Both the position numbers and the translations under genes were made by a program. A stretch of 64,000 bases of DNA from Kluyveromyces lactis (taxonomy: Eukaryota; Ascomycota; Saccharomycetes; Saccharomycetales; Saccharomycetaceae): assembly GCF_000002515.2 (NCBI RefSeq), contig NC_006042.1, positions 248,001 to 312,000 of the forward strand, written 5' to 3'. Positions 41,514 through 51,800 of this stretch are shown here, piece by piece. The notes under the pieces were generated by a model. It had not been told where the DNA came from, did not search any database, and saw only the letters and a program-made list of their open reading frames with translations. Position 1 is the first letter of the stretch. Each line of letters starts with the position of its first letter.

Positions 41514-42815
41514 TTATAAGTAGTAAGAGACAATAGCAGCCGGTAATTTCCCAGCGTCAGTCAAAGCCTTTGCTGCATCAGACAATATGTTTTTAGCAGC
41601 AGCAGTATCACTCTTGATCTTTTCAGCAACGTCAACCAATTGTTCGTCGTCCAAAGAGTCGACAATCAAACCAGTTTGTTCCTCGATGGTAGTGGATTTG
41701 TCGGCATCACCAAAGTAATCAGCATCCTTTGGAGCGTTACGGATACTTCTCTTATTCTTCTTCTTAGCAGCCTTAGCAGCTTCCTTGGCCTTCTTTTTGT
41801 CAACCTTGGCAGATGCGGCTTGAGCAGCGTCCGCTTCAGCCTTAGCCTTAGCTTCAGCTTCAGCCTTGGCCTTGGCTTCAGCTTCGGCTCTAGCACCGGC
41901 TTCCCTTTCCCATTTCTTTCTTTCCTTTTCCTTCTTTTCTTCTTCCTTGAATTGCTTGATACGTGGATCTTCGTTCATGGCTCTTTCGACTAATTTCACC
42001 AAACGAGCGTTGTCAGCAGTCTTCTTCTTATCTCTGGCCGCCTTGTTCTTTCTTTCGATGTAACGCTTGTGATCTCTGTTGGAAGAATCATCAGGAACTT
42101 CTTCATCCAAGAACTCGAATGTTCTCCAAGAGTCGAATCTGTGCCAGAAAGAGTAGAACTTTTCAACGTCTTCCTTGGAAGTGTTCATATCACCCAAAGT
42201 TGGTACATCCTTCTTCTTGGAGAAACGAGCTTCAGATTCGAAAACAGGAGCCCAAGCTTCAAAGAAGTCGTAGTTAGTACCCTTCTTTGGCGGAGCTACA
42301 TCAGCTTCGAAGTCACAAGAATCATATTGCGGTCTCTTGTTGGAGTCAGTCAAAGTTTCATATGCTTTTTGAATAATCTTGAAGAAACCATCTTGGTCTA
42401 AGCTAGCACCAGAGGCAGAAGTCTTATCAGGGTGATACTTCAAGACTTGCTTTCTGTGAGCCTTAATAATTTGTTGGTTAGTGGCTCTGTAACGTAACTT
42501 GGATAGACCCATAGCAGCGTACAAGTCAGCAGTCTTCCAGTCTCTTGCGTCGTGAGTTAACAAACTTTCGTCAGCTAACTCAGTGTCGAACAACAACTCG
42601 TCTGGATCGACATTGGACTGTTCAACGTTTTGAACATTCTTTTCAGCCTCAATCTTCTCGAACTCAGACCATGTGTGGTTTCTCAAAGTTCTTTGAGCGT
42701 GGTGCAAGAAGAATTTACCAACTGGTTCAATAGGACGTCTAATGGATGGTGTTAGTTTAGCACCAGATTCAACAGTGGCACCGACGGCACCAGATAATGG
42801 AGGTAGTTCAAACAT
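41514..42815 (-). CDS. ZUO1: Ribosome-associated J-domain chaperone Zuotin
   Basis: 433 residues, the same length as S. cerevisiae Zuo1. The J domain has the HPD at 128-130 (KYHPDKTSASG) with the preceding helix II; the zuotin homology domain follows (KKGTNYDFFEAWAPVFESEARFS region). A highly charged Lys/Glu/Ala repeat helix at about 285-350 contacts the ribosome, and a four-helix bundle forms the C-terminus. With Ssz1 it makes the ribosome-associated complex that stimulates Ssb. A perfect PAC box (GCGATGAGCT) lies about 140 bp upstream. Last of the six-gene minus-strand run. Confidence 0.97.
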   Translation of the reverse strand: MFELPPLSGAVGATVESGAKLTPSIRRPIEPVGKFFLHHAQRTLRNHTWSEFEKIEAEKNVQNVEQSNVDPDELLFDTELADESLLTHDARDWKTADLYAAMGLSKLRYRATNQQIIKAHRKQVLKYHPDKTSASGASLDQDGFFKIIQKAYETLTDSNKRPQYDSCDFEADVAPPKKGTNYDFFEAWAPVFESEARFSKKKDVPTLGDMNTSKEDVEKFYSFWHRFDSWRTFEFLDEEVPDDSSNRDHKRYIERKNKAARDKKKTADNARLVKLVERAMNEDPRIKQFKEEEKKEKERKKWEREAGARAEAEAKAKAEAEAKAKAEADAAQAASAKVDKKKAKEAAKAAKKKNKRSIRNAPKDADYFGDADKSTTIEEQTGLIVDSLDDEQLVDVAEKIKSDTAAAKNILSDAAKALTDAGKLPAAIVSYYL

Positions 42816-43214
42816 TGCTTTGATTGCTGTTATCGGTCTGACGTATGATTATTTGTGTCTGGACAGAACGGTATAACCCATCGTTCATCAAAATTAAGAC
42901 CAGATATAATGCACATGAGAACATCTTGATAATTTTTTTCTTCTTCCTATAGATGCGATGAGCTCGAAGTAAAAATAATTGCGAAAAAAATCAACACATT
43001 GAAAACGACGTAGCTTGAAATGAATAGAATTATCTATTATATATAGGTTATTTCTGCCTAGATAAAATGATACAACTACGACAAGCGTATGAGTAACGAA
43101 TAACATACCCTTTTCATATTGGGTCTCGAATACGGATTGGTGTAACTGATGTTGCTTTTCGAACGCAGCTGCAACTTCAAAACTAAGAGATTTTTAAGTT
43201 GATATAGCTAACGA
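42816..43214. promoter_or_regulatory. ZUO1 promoter and arylsulfatase 3' region
   Basis: 399 bp holding a PAC box GCGATGAGCT at 42955-42964 in the position expected for ZUO1, plus TA-rich text at 43032-43045. No gene is seen. Confidence 0.5.
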
Positions 43215-44882
43215 TTAATAGTCATCAAGTACTCTTTTCACATAATGGGCATTATCGAAGACAGAGTCTTCTAATTCGATGAGTCCAGTTTCTGCTTTAT
43301 ACACAGACCAGTGATCAATTATCTTTTCTAAGATATCTGGGTGCTCTTTGGACAAATCTGTAGTCTCACCAGGGTCTTCATCAATGTTGAAAAGTAACCA
43401 GTGACCAGGGCCAAATGGGGGTGGAATATACACACCTTTATAAGGACCTTGGCGAATGGCACGTTGACCAAATAATTCCCAACCAGTGACCCTGGTATCG
43501 TCATATATTCTTTCGGATTCTTTTTTTAAGAAAGGAATCCATGACAAACCTCTTGGTTCGTGCACCTTGCGACCTTCAAATGAGGTACCTGGATGAGGAA
43601 CGTTAGCCAATTCTAAAACACTAGGTAAAATGTCCATAACTGTTGTAAACTGGTCGATGATTTGACCTGGTTCCCATAGTCCTGTTAATTGTGGAGCATG
43701 TAAGATAAGAGGACAATTGATACCACCTTCAGTTGCCCACATTTTATACATATAATTTGGAGCAGTAGCTGCTTGAGCCCACAAATCACCATAATAAACA
43801 AAACTGTTTGTTTTACCAATGTTGTCAAAATCGTTGTTATAATCGGACGATATTCTTTCCTTGAAAGTGGAACCTCCAAACGGCAATGCCTCCATTAACA
43901 TACCTTCAGCACCATTGTCTGACATAAACATGATGACAGTGTTGTCGAATTCATCGGTTTCCTTCAAATGATCGATAACTCTACCGATATTTTGGTCTAA
44001 TTCATCAACCATCGCGGCATAAATTTCCATAATACGGCTTTCGTAGGCCTTTCCCTTATCATCTAATTCATCCCAAGTCTTTTCTCTTTGAGTTTCTACT
44101 AAATGAGCAACAACATCAGCTGGAACAATACCAAGATCTCTAGCTCTTTCCAATCTTTGTCTTCTCAATGCCTGGGGACCACCATTATACTTACCTTTGT
44201 ATTTTGCGATAGTCTCAGCAGGAGCCTGTAATGGCCAATGTGGAGCTGTGTAGGTCAACTGGCCAAAGAATGGGCGACCTTTTCTTTCTTCATCATCCTT
44301 CAAATATTCCAAAAATTTATCTGTGAAGTAAGTGGTGGAATAAAAGTTTTCTGGAAACTTGTTATGGTCTACCCTTTCGCCATTTTCCTGATAAATCCAT
44401 GGGAGAAGAAACTTGCTATCCAAATTGCATTTGAAATGGTTTCCTGCACCAGGCAGCAAGGTAAAACGTTTTTGGAATCCACGGTCACTTGGCCAATATG
44501 GCTTTTCTAATCCAAGGTGCCATTTCCCCGAAATCAGCGTGTAATATTCTGGGGATAATATTTCAGGCAATGCAGCAACCTTATAGTTCAAATAACCTTC
44601 ATAACCAGGTTTATCCTTGAACTTTTCTGGAAATTGCCTGGCATATTCAGCCATTTGGCCCAAACCTGCCAAATGGTTGTCAGTACCGCTCAACAACATC
44701 GATCTAGTTGGCGAACATGCCGATGCAGTATGAAAACCAGTGAATCTGAAACCACCTTTAGACAATTTATCAAGGTTTGGCGTTTGTATTTCACCTCCAA
44801 AACTCGACACATCTGTAAACCCTAAATCATCGGCGACAATAATTAAGAAATTCGGCTTTTTAGGTTCATCTGTTTTGGTCAT
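43215..44882 (-). CDS. Cysteine-type arylsulfatase (alkaline phosphatase superfamily)
   Basis: A 555-residue sulfatase. The calcium-binding Asp pair is at 18-19 (IVADDLG). The sulfatase signature CSPTRSMLLSG has its Cys at 56 and Arg at 60; in this family that Cys becomes formylglycine. GKWHLG with the catalytic Lys and His, YTAPHWPLQAP and MFMSDNGAEG follow in the usual order. No signal peptide is seen, so it is probably cytosolic, unlike many bacterial relatives. Family knowledge: it would release sulfate from aryl or alkyl sulfate esters as a sulfur source. S. cerevisiae has no member of this class; its Bds1 is an unrelated fold. A TCACGTG box lies about 470 bp upstream. Bacterial origin is possible but untested. 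Confidence 0.9.
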   Translation of the reverse strand: MTKTDEPKKPNFLIIVADDLGFTDVSSFGGEIQTPNLDKLSKGGFRFTGFHTASACSPTRSMLLSGTDNHLAGLGQMAEYARQFPEKFKDKPGYEGYLNYKVAALPEILSPEYYTLISGKWHLGLEKPYWPSDRGFQKRFTLLPGAGNHFKCNLDSKFLLPWIYQENGERVDHNKFPENFYSTTYFTDKFLEYLKDDEERKGRPFFGQLTYTAPHWPLQAPAETIAKYKGKYNGGPQALRRQRLERARDLGIVPADVVAHLVETQREKTWDELDDKGKAYESRIMEIYAAMVDELDQNIGRVIDHLKETDEFDNTVIMFMSDNGAEGMLMEALPFGGSTFKERISSDYNNDFDNIGKTNSFVYYGDLWAQAATAPNYMYKMWATEGGINCPLILHAPQLTGLWEPGQIIDQFTTVMDILPSVLELANVPHPGTSFEGRKVHEPRGLSWIPFLKKESERIYDDTRVTGWELFGQRAIRQGPYKGVYIPPPFGPGHWLLFNIDEDPGETTDLSKEHPDILEKIIDHWSVYKAETGLIELEDSVFDNAHYVKRVLDDY

Positions 44883-46260
44883 TGCAATTCGATTGTACTT
44901 TTCTCTAATGCAGTTTGCGGATTTTCGGATAGATCATAGAGTAACAATTGGTTAGTATACCTTCACAATTCCTAAAAGACCATGATGACAGGTGAGATGA
45001 TCCATATTTATATTGTAAATTATGTCATTTAAAGCTTTACTCGAAGTGATAAAAAGGGTGACAGTAAAAAAGTTTCAAGGTAAGAACTTTCTGTAAACTC
45101 TCATGATCGGGTGGAGCGAACAGTAACCGGTTAATTTAGTAATACCTTACACTTCCAGAGAAAAGCCCGGTACTTTCCAGTTTGCCCAGAATTTAGCAGT
45201 CAAACGGAGTCTTTTTGAGTCTTTTCTTCCAAAATCTTACAAACATTATGATCTAGCAAGAAAAACATCACAATTTCATGTCCTCTTTCTTGAGCGGATG
45301 GGCTTGCTGTATCTATTTTGGTTATGACAACCTGCAAAATTAGGAGAAGTCACGTGCTATTAAGTTTGGTAGCGCCCAACAGTTCAGCATCAAGTGCATG
45401 TATTCCGTATCCACAGATAAGTAACCAAATGCCTGTTAATGTTCACCTACGGCTTGACAGGTAATATGTGTTTAATTTTAGATGTGAGATGTCCCCACAA
45501 ATGCGTTGGCATGTTGCATCACCTGCATTAGCTTCTTACTTGGCCACCCATTATGTTACCCGGTCACTTTTCATGGAGGCCCTCAAATAGCTGAGGTATT
45601 GAATGTCTGAAACTGGGAAACAGCGCCTAAAGTAAATACGAAAAGTTACCCGCTCTTTTGAACAACCTCAAGACTTTCGCAATAAAATACCAGAAGAGGC
45701 AGTGGGTCTGCAATAAATGGAGATCTTCAAAATTTTCCGATAAGCTCACCAGAACTCAGCGCAATGGTTTTGTCGCTTACTGAAAGGGCACGAACAGTTT
45801 TCAAAAAATAAAAAAAAATGATATGAGCTTCCTCTGTTACTTCCACTGGAAAGTCACGTGACAAATACCGACTATTTACCTTCAGAATCATAGTTAATAT
45901 AGTTGACAACCGGTTCGAGTAGCCAATTCCAGAATTTCTCTACCTAGTTCCTCTGTTCATTGTCGTTATGTCTGATACAGGTTATGCATGTACAAATTAT
46001 TATACGACAGATGGAGTCACTTGCAAACCTAATACGTTGACGTTGATGGTCTCCTCCGGAACTTCGGAATCTGCATTGAACGTTACGTAAAAAATTGGAA
46101 AATAGTCTAAAAAAGAATATGCCAACTGCAGGAGTATATCATATATATATTTGGGGAGGATCCATACGCAGTTGAATAGCATTGGATTCTGGGAGGTGTC
46201 TTTAAAGGTTTGTTAACATTTCGATATCTCATGTGTGAGTGAAGTAAACTTCTTTTAGAT
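44883..46260. promoter_or_regulatory. Arylsulfatase-MCH permease divergent promoter region
   Basis: 1.38 kb without a supported gene. TCACGTG at 45350-45356 and TCACGTGA at 45854-45861 are Cbf1 sites of the kind used by the Cbf1-Met4-Met28 complex on sulfur genes. A TA repeat at about 46139-46151 lies before the permease. I did not find a Met31/32 site here. Confidence 0.5.
45350..45356 (+). promoter_or_regulatory. Cbf1-type TCACGTG box upstream of arylsulfatase
   Basis: TCACGTG lies 468 bp upstream of the arylsulfatase ATG. This heptamer is the Cbf1 core used for sulfur-starvation induction in S. cerevisiae. The link to sulfur control of this gene is inference from the enzyme's function. 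Confidence 0.45.
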
Positions 46261-47817
46261 ATGTCATCCGATTCAATGGGTGTAAAGGGAATTGATGGGC
46301 AATTAACACAAGCTGCAATGTCAAATATTGAAACTATCGAGTTGAAAGGTATTAATGAACAAAGGACGAGGAAGAACGTTATCGGATCAGAAGTAGGTAT
46401 AAATATAAATGAACTACAGCCCGTCCAAAGTTTTGATAATGATGACGGAGGTTCAGATGCCTATACAGATTACGATGACGATGGTTTTACGTATGCTGAG
46501 GGAGGGATCGCAGCTTGGCTAGTTGTTCTTGGCTCATTTTTAGGTATTTTACCTACATGGGGGTTGTATTTTTCAGCAGGTGTCATTCAAACGTACGTTG
46601 CACGTCACCAGTTAAAGGATGAGTCAACATCTACAGTATCGTGGATTTTCTCTGTTTCGAGTTGTTTGTTATTAGGGACAAGTGTCTTCAGTGGGATGTA
46701 TTTTGACAGATATGGTGCTAGAAAACCTTTAGTGATAGGTACAGTAATGACCGTTGGGGGTGTATTGGCAGTAGCACAATGTACTAAAGTGTGGCAGTTT
46801 ATTCTTGCATTGAGTGTTTGCGTTGGCACAGGATCAGGTATTACGTCTAGTCCGTTATTGGGATGTATCTGTCACCATTTTCAGAAGCGAAGAGCTATTG
46901 CCACTGCAGTTGCCATTAACGGTGGGAGTATTGGTGGTGTTATTTTCCCATTATTCTTAGAAAAATCGTTTAAAAATTTGGGGTTCGCCTGGACTATGAG
47001 AATTATGGCTTTAATTTGTGGAGTATGTTTGACTGTTTCGATGTTTTTAATCAAGGAAGACCCCGAGAAACGTGCGGCTGTCGAACCGAAAGATGCTAGC
47101 ACTCCTTTCCACAAGAATTTACTTTACAACATAAGAGATTCCTTTGATTACAAGTCTATAGTATCCGATCAAAAGTATCTGTTTTGTGTTTTAGCTTCGT
47201 GTTTGGCTGAGGTATCTACTGGTGCCGTTTTAACCTATATCACATCTTACTGTACAACGGTAGGGTATTCTGAGAATACTTCATTTTTACTTGTCACCAT
47301 TTTGAACACCTTAAGTATTGTCGGGGGATACATGTTTAGTTTTTTGGCTGATAAAGTGATGGGCAGATTTAACGTCATGATCATGATCAATTTCTTGTTA
47401 GGATTTGTCCCGCTAATATTTTGGTTACCTTTCGGAAACATAGGTCCTTCGGTAATGTACGGATTTTCCGCAGTCTATGGTTTGTTTTATGGGTCATTGA
47501 TTAATCTCGCTCCAGTCTGCTGCGGTCAAATTTCAAGGACAAACGAGTTTGGAAGAAGGTATGCAACAATGTATTGTTTCGTTGGTCTTTCATTTCTAGT
47601 TGCAATTCCAGTCTCAGGTGTTATCATCGGTGATGGTTCCTTAAAGAATTATAACAACTTTATCATCTATGTTTCTGTATTGTCCATGATTTCTAGTGGT
47701 TTATATACGATGAGCAAATGTTACGCGGTTAAACAAAAGCTTAATAGATCACCTAGAAATGCGCACAATAATACAATTCTATCTTCTGTATTTGCTTTTG
47801 TTACAAAGAAATTCTGA
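46261..47817 (+). CDS. MCT-like permease, Mch4/Mch5 family (riboflavin-transporter type)
   Basis: A 518-residue major facilitator with about 12 membrane segments. After an acidic N-terminus come AEGGIAAWLVVLGSFLG at the first helix and GMYFDRYGARKPL in the loop 2-3 motif, then HHFQKRRAIATAVAINGGSIGG, a strong hallmark of the fungal monocarboxylate-transporter-like group. It most resembles Mch5/Mch4 in the spacing and wording of these blocks; Mch5 is the plasma-membrane riboflavin importer of S. cerevisiae, and Mch4 has no settled substrate. No known fungal member is proven to carry monocarboxylates. It is divergent from the arylsulfatase; a sulfur-related substrate can be imagined but is not supported by sequence. 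Confidence 0.83.
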   Translation: MSSDSMGVKGIDGQLTQAAMSNIETIELKGINEQRTRKNVIGSEVGININELQPVQSFDNDDGGSDAYTDYDDDGFTYAEGGIAAWLVVLGSFLGILPTWGLYFSAGVIQTYVARHQLKDESTSTVSWIFSVSSCLLLGTSVFSGMYFDRYGARKPLVIGTVMTVGGVLAVAQCTKVWQFILALSVCVGTGSGITSSPLLGCICHHFQKRRAIATAVAINGGSIGGVIFPLFLEKSFKNLGFAWTMRIMALICGVCLTVSMFLIKEDPEKRAAVEPKDASTPFHKNLLYNIRDSFDYKSIVSDQKYLFCVLASCLAEVSTGAVLTYITSYCTTVGYSENTSFLLVTILNTLSIVGGYMFSFLADKVMGRFNVMIMINFLLGFVPLIFWLPFGNIGPSVMYGFSAVYGLFYGSLINLAPVCCGQISRTNEFGRRYATMYCFVGLSFLVAIPVSGVIIGDGSLKNYNNFIIYVSVLSMISSGLYTMSKCYAVKQKLNRSPRNAHNNTILSSVFAFVTKKF

Positions 47818-48120
47818 ACTTTTACATCTGGCTTATATCTAATTTGCATCTTTCCTTATGTTACCAATTTTTATTCCTTTTGAGCTATTGTTTCCTCTGC
47901 CAATTAGTCAAATGTCAACCGATAACAACAGTTCTTCATGAGTCATTGGGATATAACACTGAACGTATTGAGTCAGTACTAGTTTTTACTGTGATTATAA
48001 ATTTTGTATATATACATATTACGCAATGTCATTAAAATCGTTACATGGATTTGTGGAGGAAGCACCGCTCACCCATTATATTGAAAGAAGAGGAAAATAG
48101 TCAACTCTGTGATACGGCCC

Positions 48121-48402
48121 TCACTTTCTCTGTCTTTTAATACCGTGAAGCTCATTAGGAGGATCTGAATTGGAATTGGAATATGTTGTATTTGTCACCA
48201 TCTTCGAATCTGAACGTTCTGATCTATCTCTTTTAAGGTTGTCATCTGTTATTTCCTTGATAGGTGGTAGAGCCGGCAGTTTTTCAGGTTGTAGGCTTCT
48301 GGTATACATTTCAGAGTTGATGATTTGCTGAGTATCATCAGTTTCCCAGTCGCTATTATCGGGTTCCTCCAGGTACCAGCCATATGGATCGTTTTCATCC
48401 AT
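48121..48402 (-). CDS. Small hypothetical protein, 93 aa, acidic N-terminus
   Basis: Not recognised. The frame gives a polar protein with a tryptophan- and acid-rich opening (DPYGWYLEEPDNSDWETDD), a Pro-rich middle (LPALPPIKEI) and a basic tail (IKRQRK). This composition is more protein-like than the chance ORFs around it, which tend to be hydrophobic or low-complexity. It lies between the permease and CPA2 with no overlap. It has no membrane segment or signal peptide. A 66-codon frame overlaps it on the same strand and is a shadow. It could still be spurious. Confidence 0.4.
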   Translation of the reverse strand: MDENDPYGWYLEEPDNSDWETDDTQQIINSEMYTRSLQPEKLPALPPIKEITDDNLKRDRSERSDSKMVTNTTYSNSNSDPPNELHGIKRQRK

Positions 48403-48882
48403 GTTGCACTGCCAACTAGGTTTTCAGAAGTGTCTTGGTATTGCCTCAAATCACACTTTCTGATTAAACCTAATCAGCGAAGGTAGCAGTAATTTGCTAT
48501 ATTAGAACACTGTTGTAGGGAAGCATGAACGTATCACAGCTCAATAACTACACTTTTAGGGACTTAATCAACGTCTCAGGTATTTAATATGATAGATACA
48601 ATTCTACTTCGTTAGCATCTTTCAAGGCACTTTTCTTTTTTTTTTACATCAAAGGTGAACTCTGGGGTTTTTTCAACTATATTGTATGGCTCTTTATGGA
48701 TCTCTAACTACAACCTTAGAGACAACGACTACAGTATCGTTGAAAAATCGAATAACATTTATCAAGTTTATCATCTATGTATTATTAAGAAATATGTTCG
48801 TATATACAAACTTTTTGGTGTAATACCAATTAAGAGAATTATTATTAATTTATTTTGATTTTGAGATTAATTTGAAGGATAA
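48403..48882. other. Upstream of the small ORF / CPA2 3' region
   Basis: 480 bp, AT-rich, with a T-run at about 48632-48644. A 67-codon frame (48655-48858) shows no features. Nothing else is supported. Confidence 0.3.
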
Positions 48883-51800
48883 TTAAATTGGTTTGCAGTG
48901 TAAGTACTCACTCCAGGTACGGACTTCATGAGGAACAATAACATCCTTAGATTCCAAAACCTTCACCTTTTCTGCAATCTTCAGACTCATAGCTTTCGCA
49001 AATAGCATAGCAGTTTGTGGCTCATTGAATAATGGAAGGGCAAAGTCAATAGCATTTCTTCTCATGATATAATCTACATCTTCTAGGCTCTCTGCTCTCT
49101 TGGCGGCAAGATTGAATACAGCACTGATATCCTTGGCTTGGAAGAGTTCACGCAACTTTCTCTTGTCATTTTTTGGGAATTCGATTAGTTCGACTGAAAC
49201 GCCCTTGCTGAACGTCTCCAAATATTTCTTGGTATCCTCATTGGTAGCATATAACTTGTAACCCAATGGTGCAACATATTTCACCACTTCACCTAGATAG
49301 TTCTTAGATAGGTCACCCCCGAAGAGAATACCACTTGGTGGGAGAGGAACATTGAAATTCATTGTACTTTGAATAGCAGTCCAGTAACTCTCTAACGCAT
49401 TGCTACCGAAGGACGCAACCTCACCGGTGGATGCCATCTCGACACCTAAAAATGGATCAGCTCCGGCTAGTCTGGTGAAAGAAAATTGTGGAACCTTGGT
49501 TGCAACATAGTCATATGCTTTGTCCATTAGATTTACAGGTTCGGGAACATCCTTGCTCAAAAATGCTTGAACAGCTGCTTCTATGAAGTTAACACCTAAA
49601 ACTTTTGAGACAAATGGGAAGGATCTGGAAGCTCTGATATTACATTCAATGACCTTCAAGGAAACACCTTCATCTCTATCATCTTTGATAATTTGCATGT
49701 TGAAAGGACCTGTAATATTCCATGCCTTTGCAACTTTGTCAGCAATCTCTTTCAATCTATCTTTGATATTTTGAGACAGATTTTGTGGAGGTAGGACTAA
49801 CGTTGCATCACCAGAGTGAATACCAGCGTTTTCTACGTGTTCAGAAATAGCATGAACTAATACCATACCATTATGTGCTACAGCGTCCACATCAATTTCT
49901 TGAGCACCTTCGATGAACTTAGACATAACAACTGGATGATCTGGAGAGACGTCCGAAGCTGTGGTAAGTTTTACTTCAAGTTCGTGCTCACCAGTAACAA
50001 CACTCATAGCAGCACCAGACAACACGTACGATGGACGAATTAAAACCGGGTATCCCACTTGATTAGCGAATACTTTAGCTTCTTCAACAGAAGACAACTC
50101 ACTCCATTCTGGTTGATTGACGCCGATAGAATCCAGAATAGTTGAGAACTTGTGTCTGTTTTCAGCCTTGTCAATGTCTTCAGGAGAGGTACCCAATATG
50201 TGAGCACCATTGTGAAGAAGTTTCAAAGCGATGTTCTGTGGAAGTTGACCACCAACGGAGATGACACAACCTTCAGAATTCTCCAACTCGTAAATATCCA
50301 TGACACGCTCGAAAGAGAGTTCTTCGAAATACAATCTGTCAACTTCATCAAAATCTGTGGAAACCGTTTCAGGATTGTAATTTATCATAATAGTTTTCTT
50401 CCCTTCTTTTCTGAGGGCCTTTGTGGTGTTAACAGCACACCAATCGAATTCCACACTTGAACCTATTCTGTAGACACCTGAGCCGAGCACTAGAACACCA
50501 TTATCAGTGAATTCGATATCACTCTTAGTAGCATTGTAAGTAGTGTATAAATAGTTTGTTTGAGCAGGGAATTCTGCGGCTAGGGTGTCAATTCGTTTGA
50601 CAAACGGAACGATTCCAAAGGATTTTCTGTAACTTCTAACTTCTAATTCTGAGGTTCTTGAGTCACTACCCTTGTTCAAACATAGTGCGATTTGAGCATC
50701 AGAGAAACCTAGTTTCTTCGCTTCAAGTAGCAGTTCTTTGTCCAAAGATTCCAGGTCATTAACCTGTTCCAAATCTTTATACATGTCGACTATGTTCATA
50801 CACTTGAATAGGAACCATGAGTCAATTTTGGTTAATTCATGGACCTTTTCCACCGAATATCCTTCATGGATCAAAGCTTGTCCGACAGCCAACCATCTTC
50901 TATCGGTAGGTTCACTCAAAGCATTGTCCAAATCATCAAATTCATCAGACCCTTGGAATCCAATGAATGAAGGGTCGATTTGTCTGATGGCCTTTTGGAA
51001 AGCTTCTTCAAAATTTCTACCGATTGCCATAACTTCACCGACAGATTTCATAGATGAACCGACGGATCTGTTCACGTGCTGGAACTTCGATAAATCCCAA
51101 CGTGGGATCTTAGCGACAATGTAATCCAAAGATGGTTCGAAATTTGCAACTGTTGTCTTGGTGATTGGGTTAGGAAGTTCAGGTAAAGTGTATCCTAATG
51201 CAATCTTGGCGGCAGTATAAGCCAATGGATAACCGGTAGCTTTTGAGGCCAAAGCGGATGAACGAGACAAACGTGCATTCACTTCAATGACTCTATAATC
51301 TAAACTGTCTGGACTTAAAGCATATTGTACGTTACATTCACCGATGACACCCAAGTGTCTAATAATCTTGATTGCTGCGCTTCTCAACATATGGAACTCC
51401 TCATCGGATAGAGTTTGAGAAGGTGCAAAAACGATAGAATCACCTGTATGGATACCTAGTGGATCAAAATTTTCCATGTTACACACAGTAATACAATTTC
51501 CGACACGATCTCTAACCACTTCGTATTCCACTTCTTTCCAGCCCTTCAAAGATTTCTCGACAAGAATTTGAGGTGCCAAAGAAAGAGATTGAGAAGCTAA
51601 TTGTTTCATTTCTTGAGCGTTATTAGCAAAACCAGATCCTAAACCACCAAGAGCGTAAGCAGATCTAACAATTACTGGGAATCCAACAATGTCAGCAGCT
51701 TCCAAAGCAGCATCAACGGTTTCACAGGCAATGGACTCAGCAGTTGGAATGTCGATCTCTTTTAGAGCTTGAGCGAAAAGGTCTCTATCCTCTGATGTTT

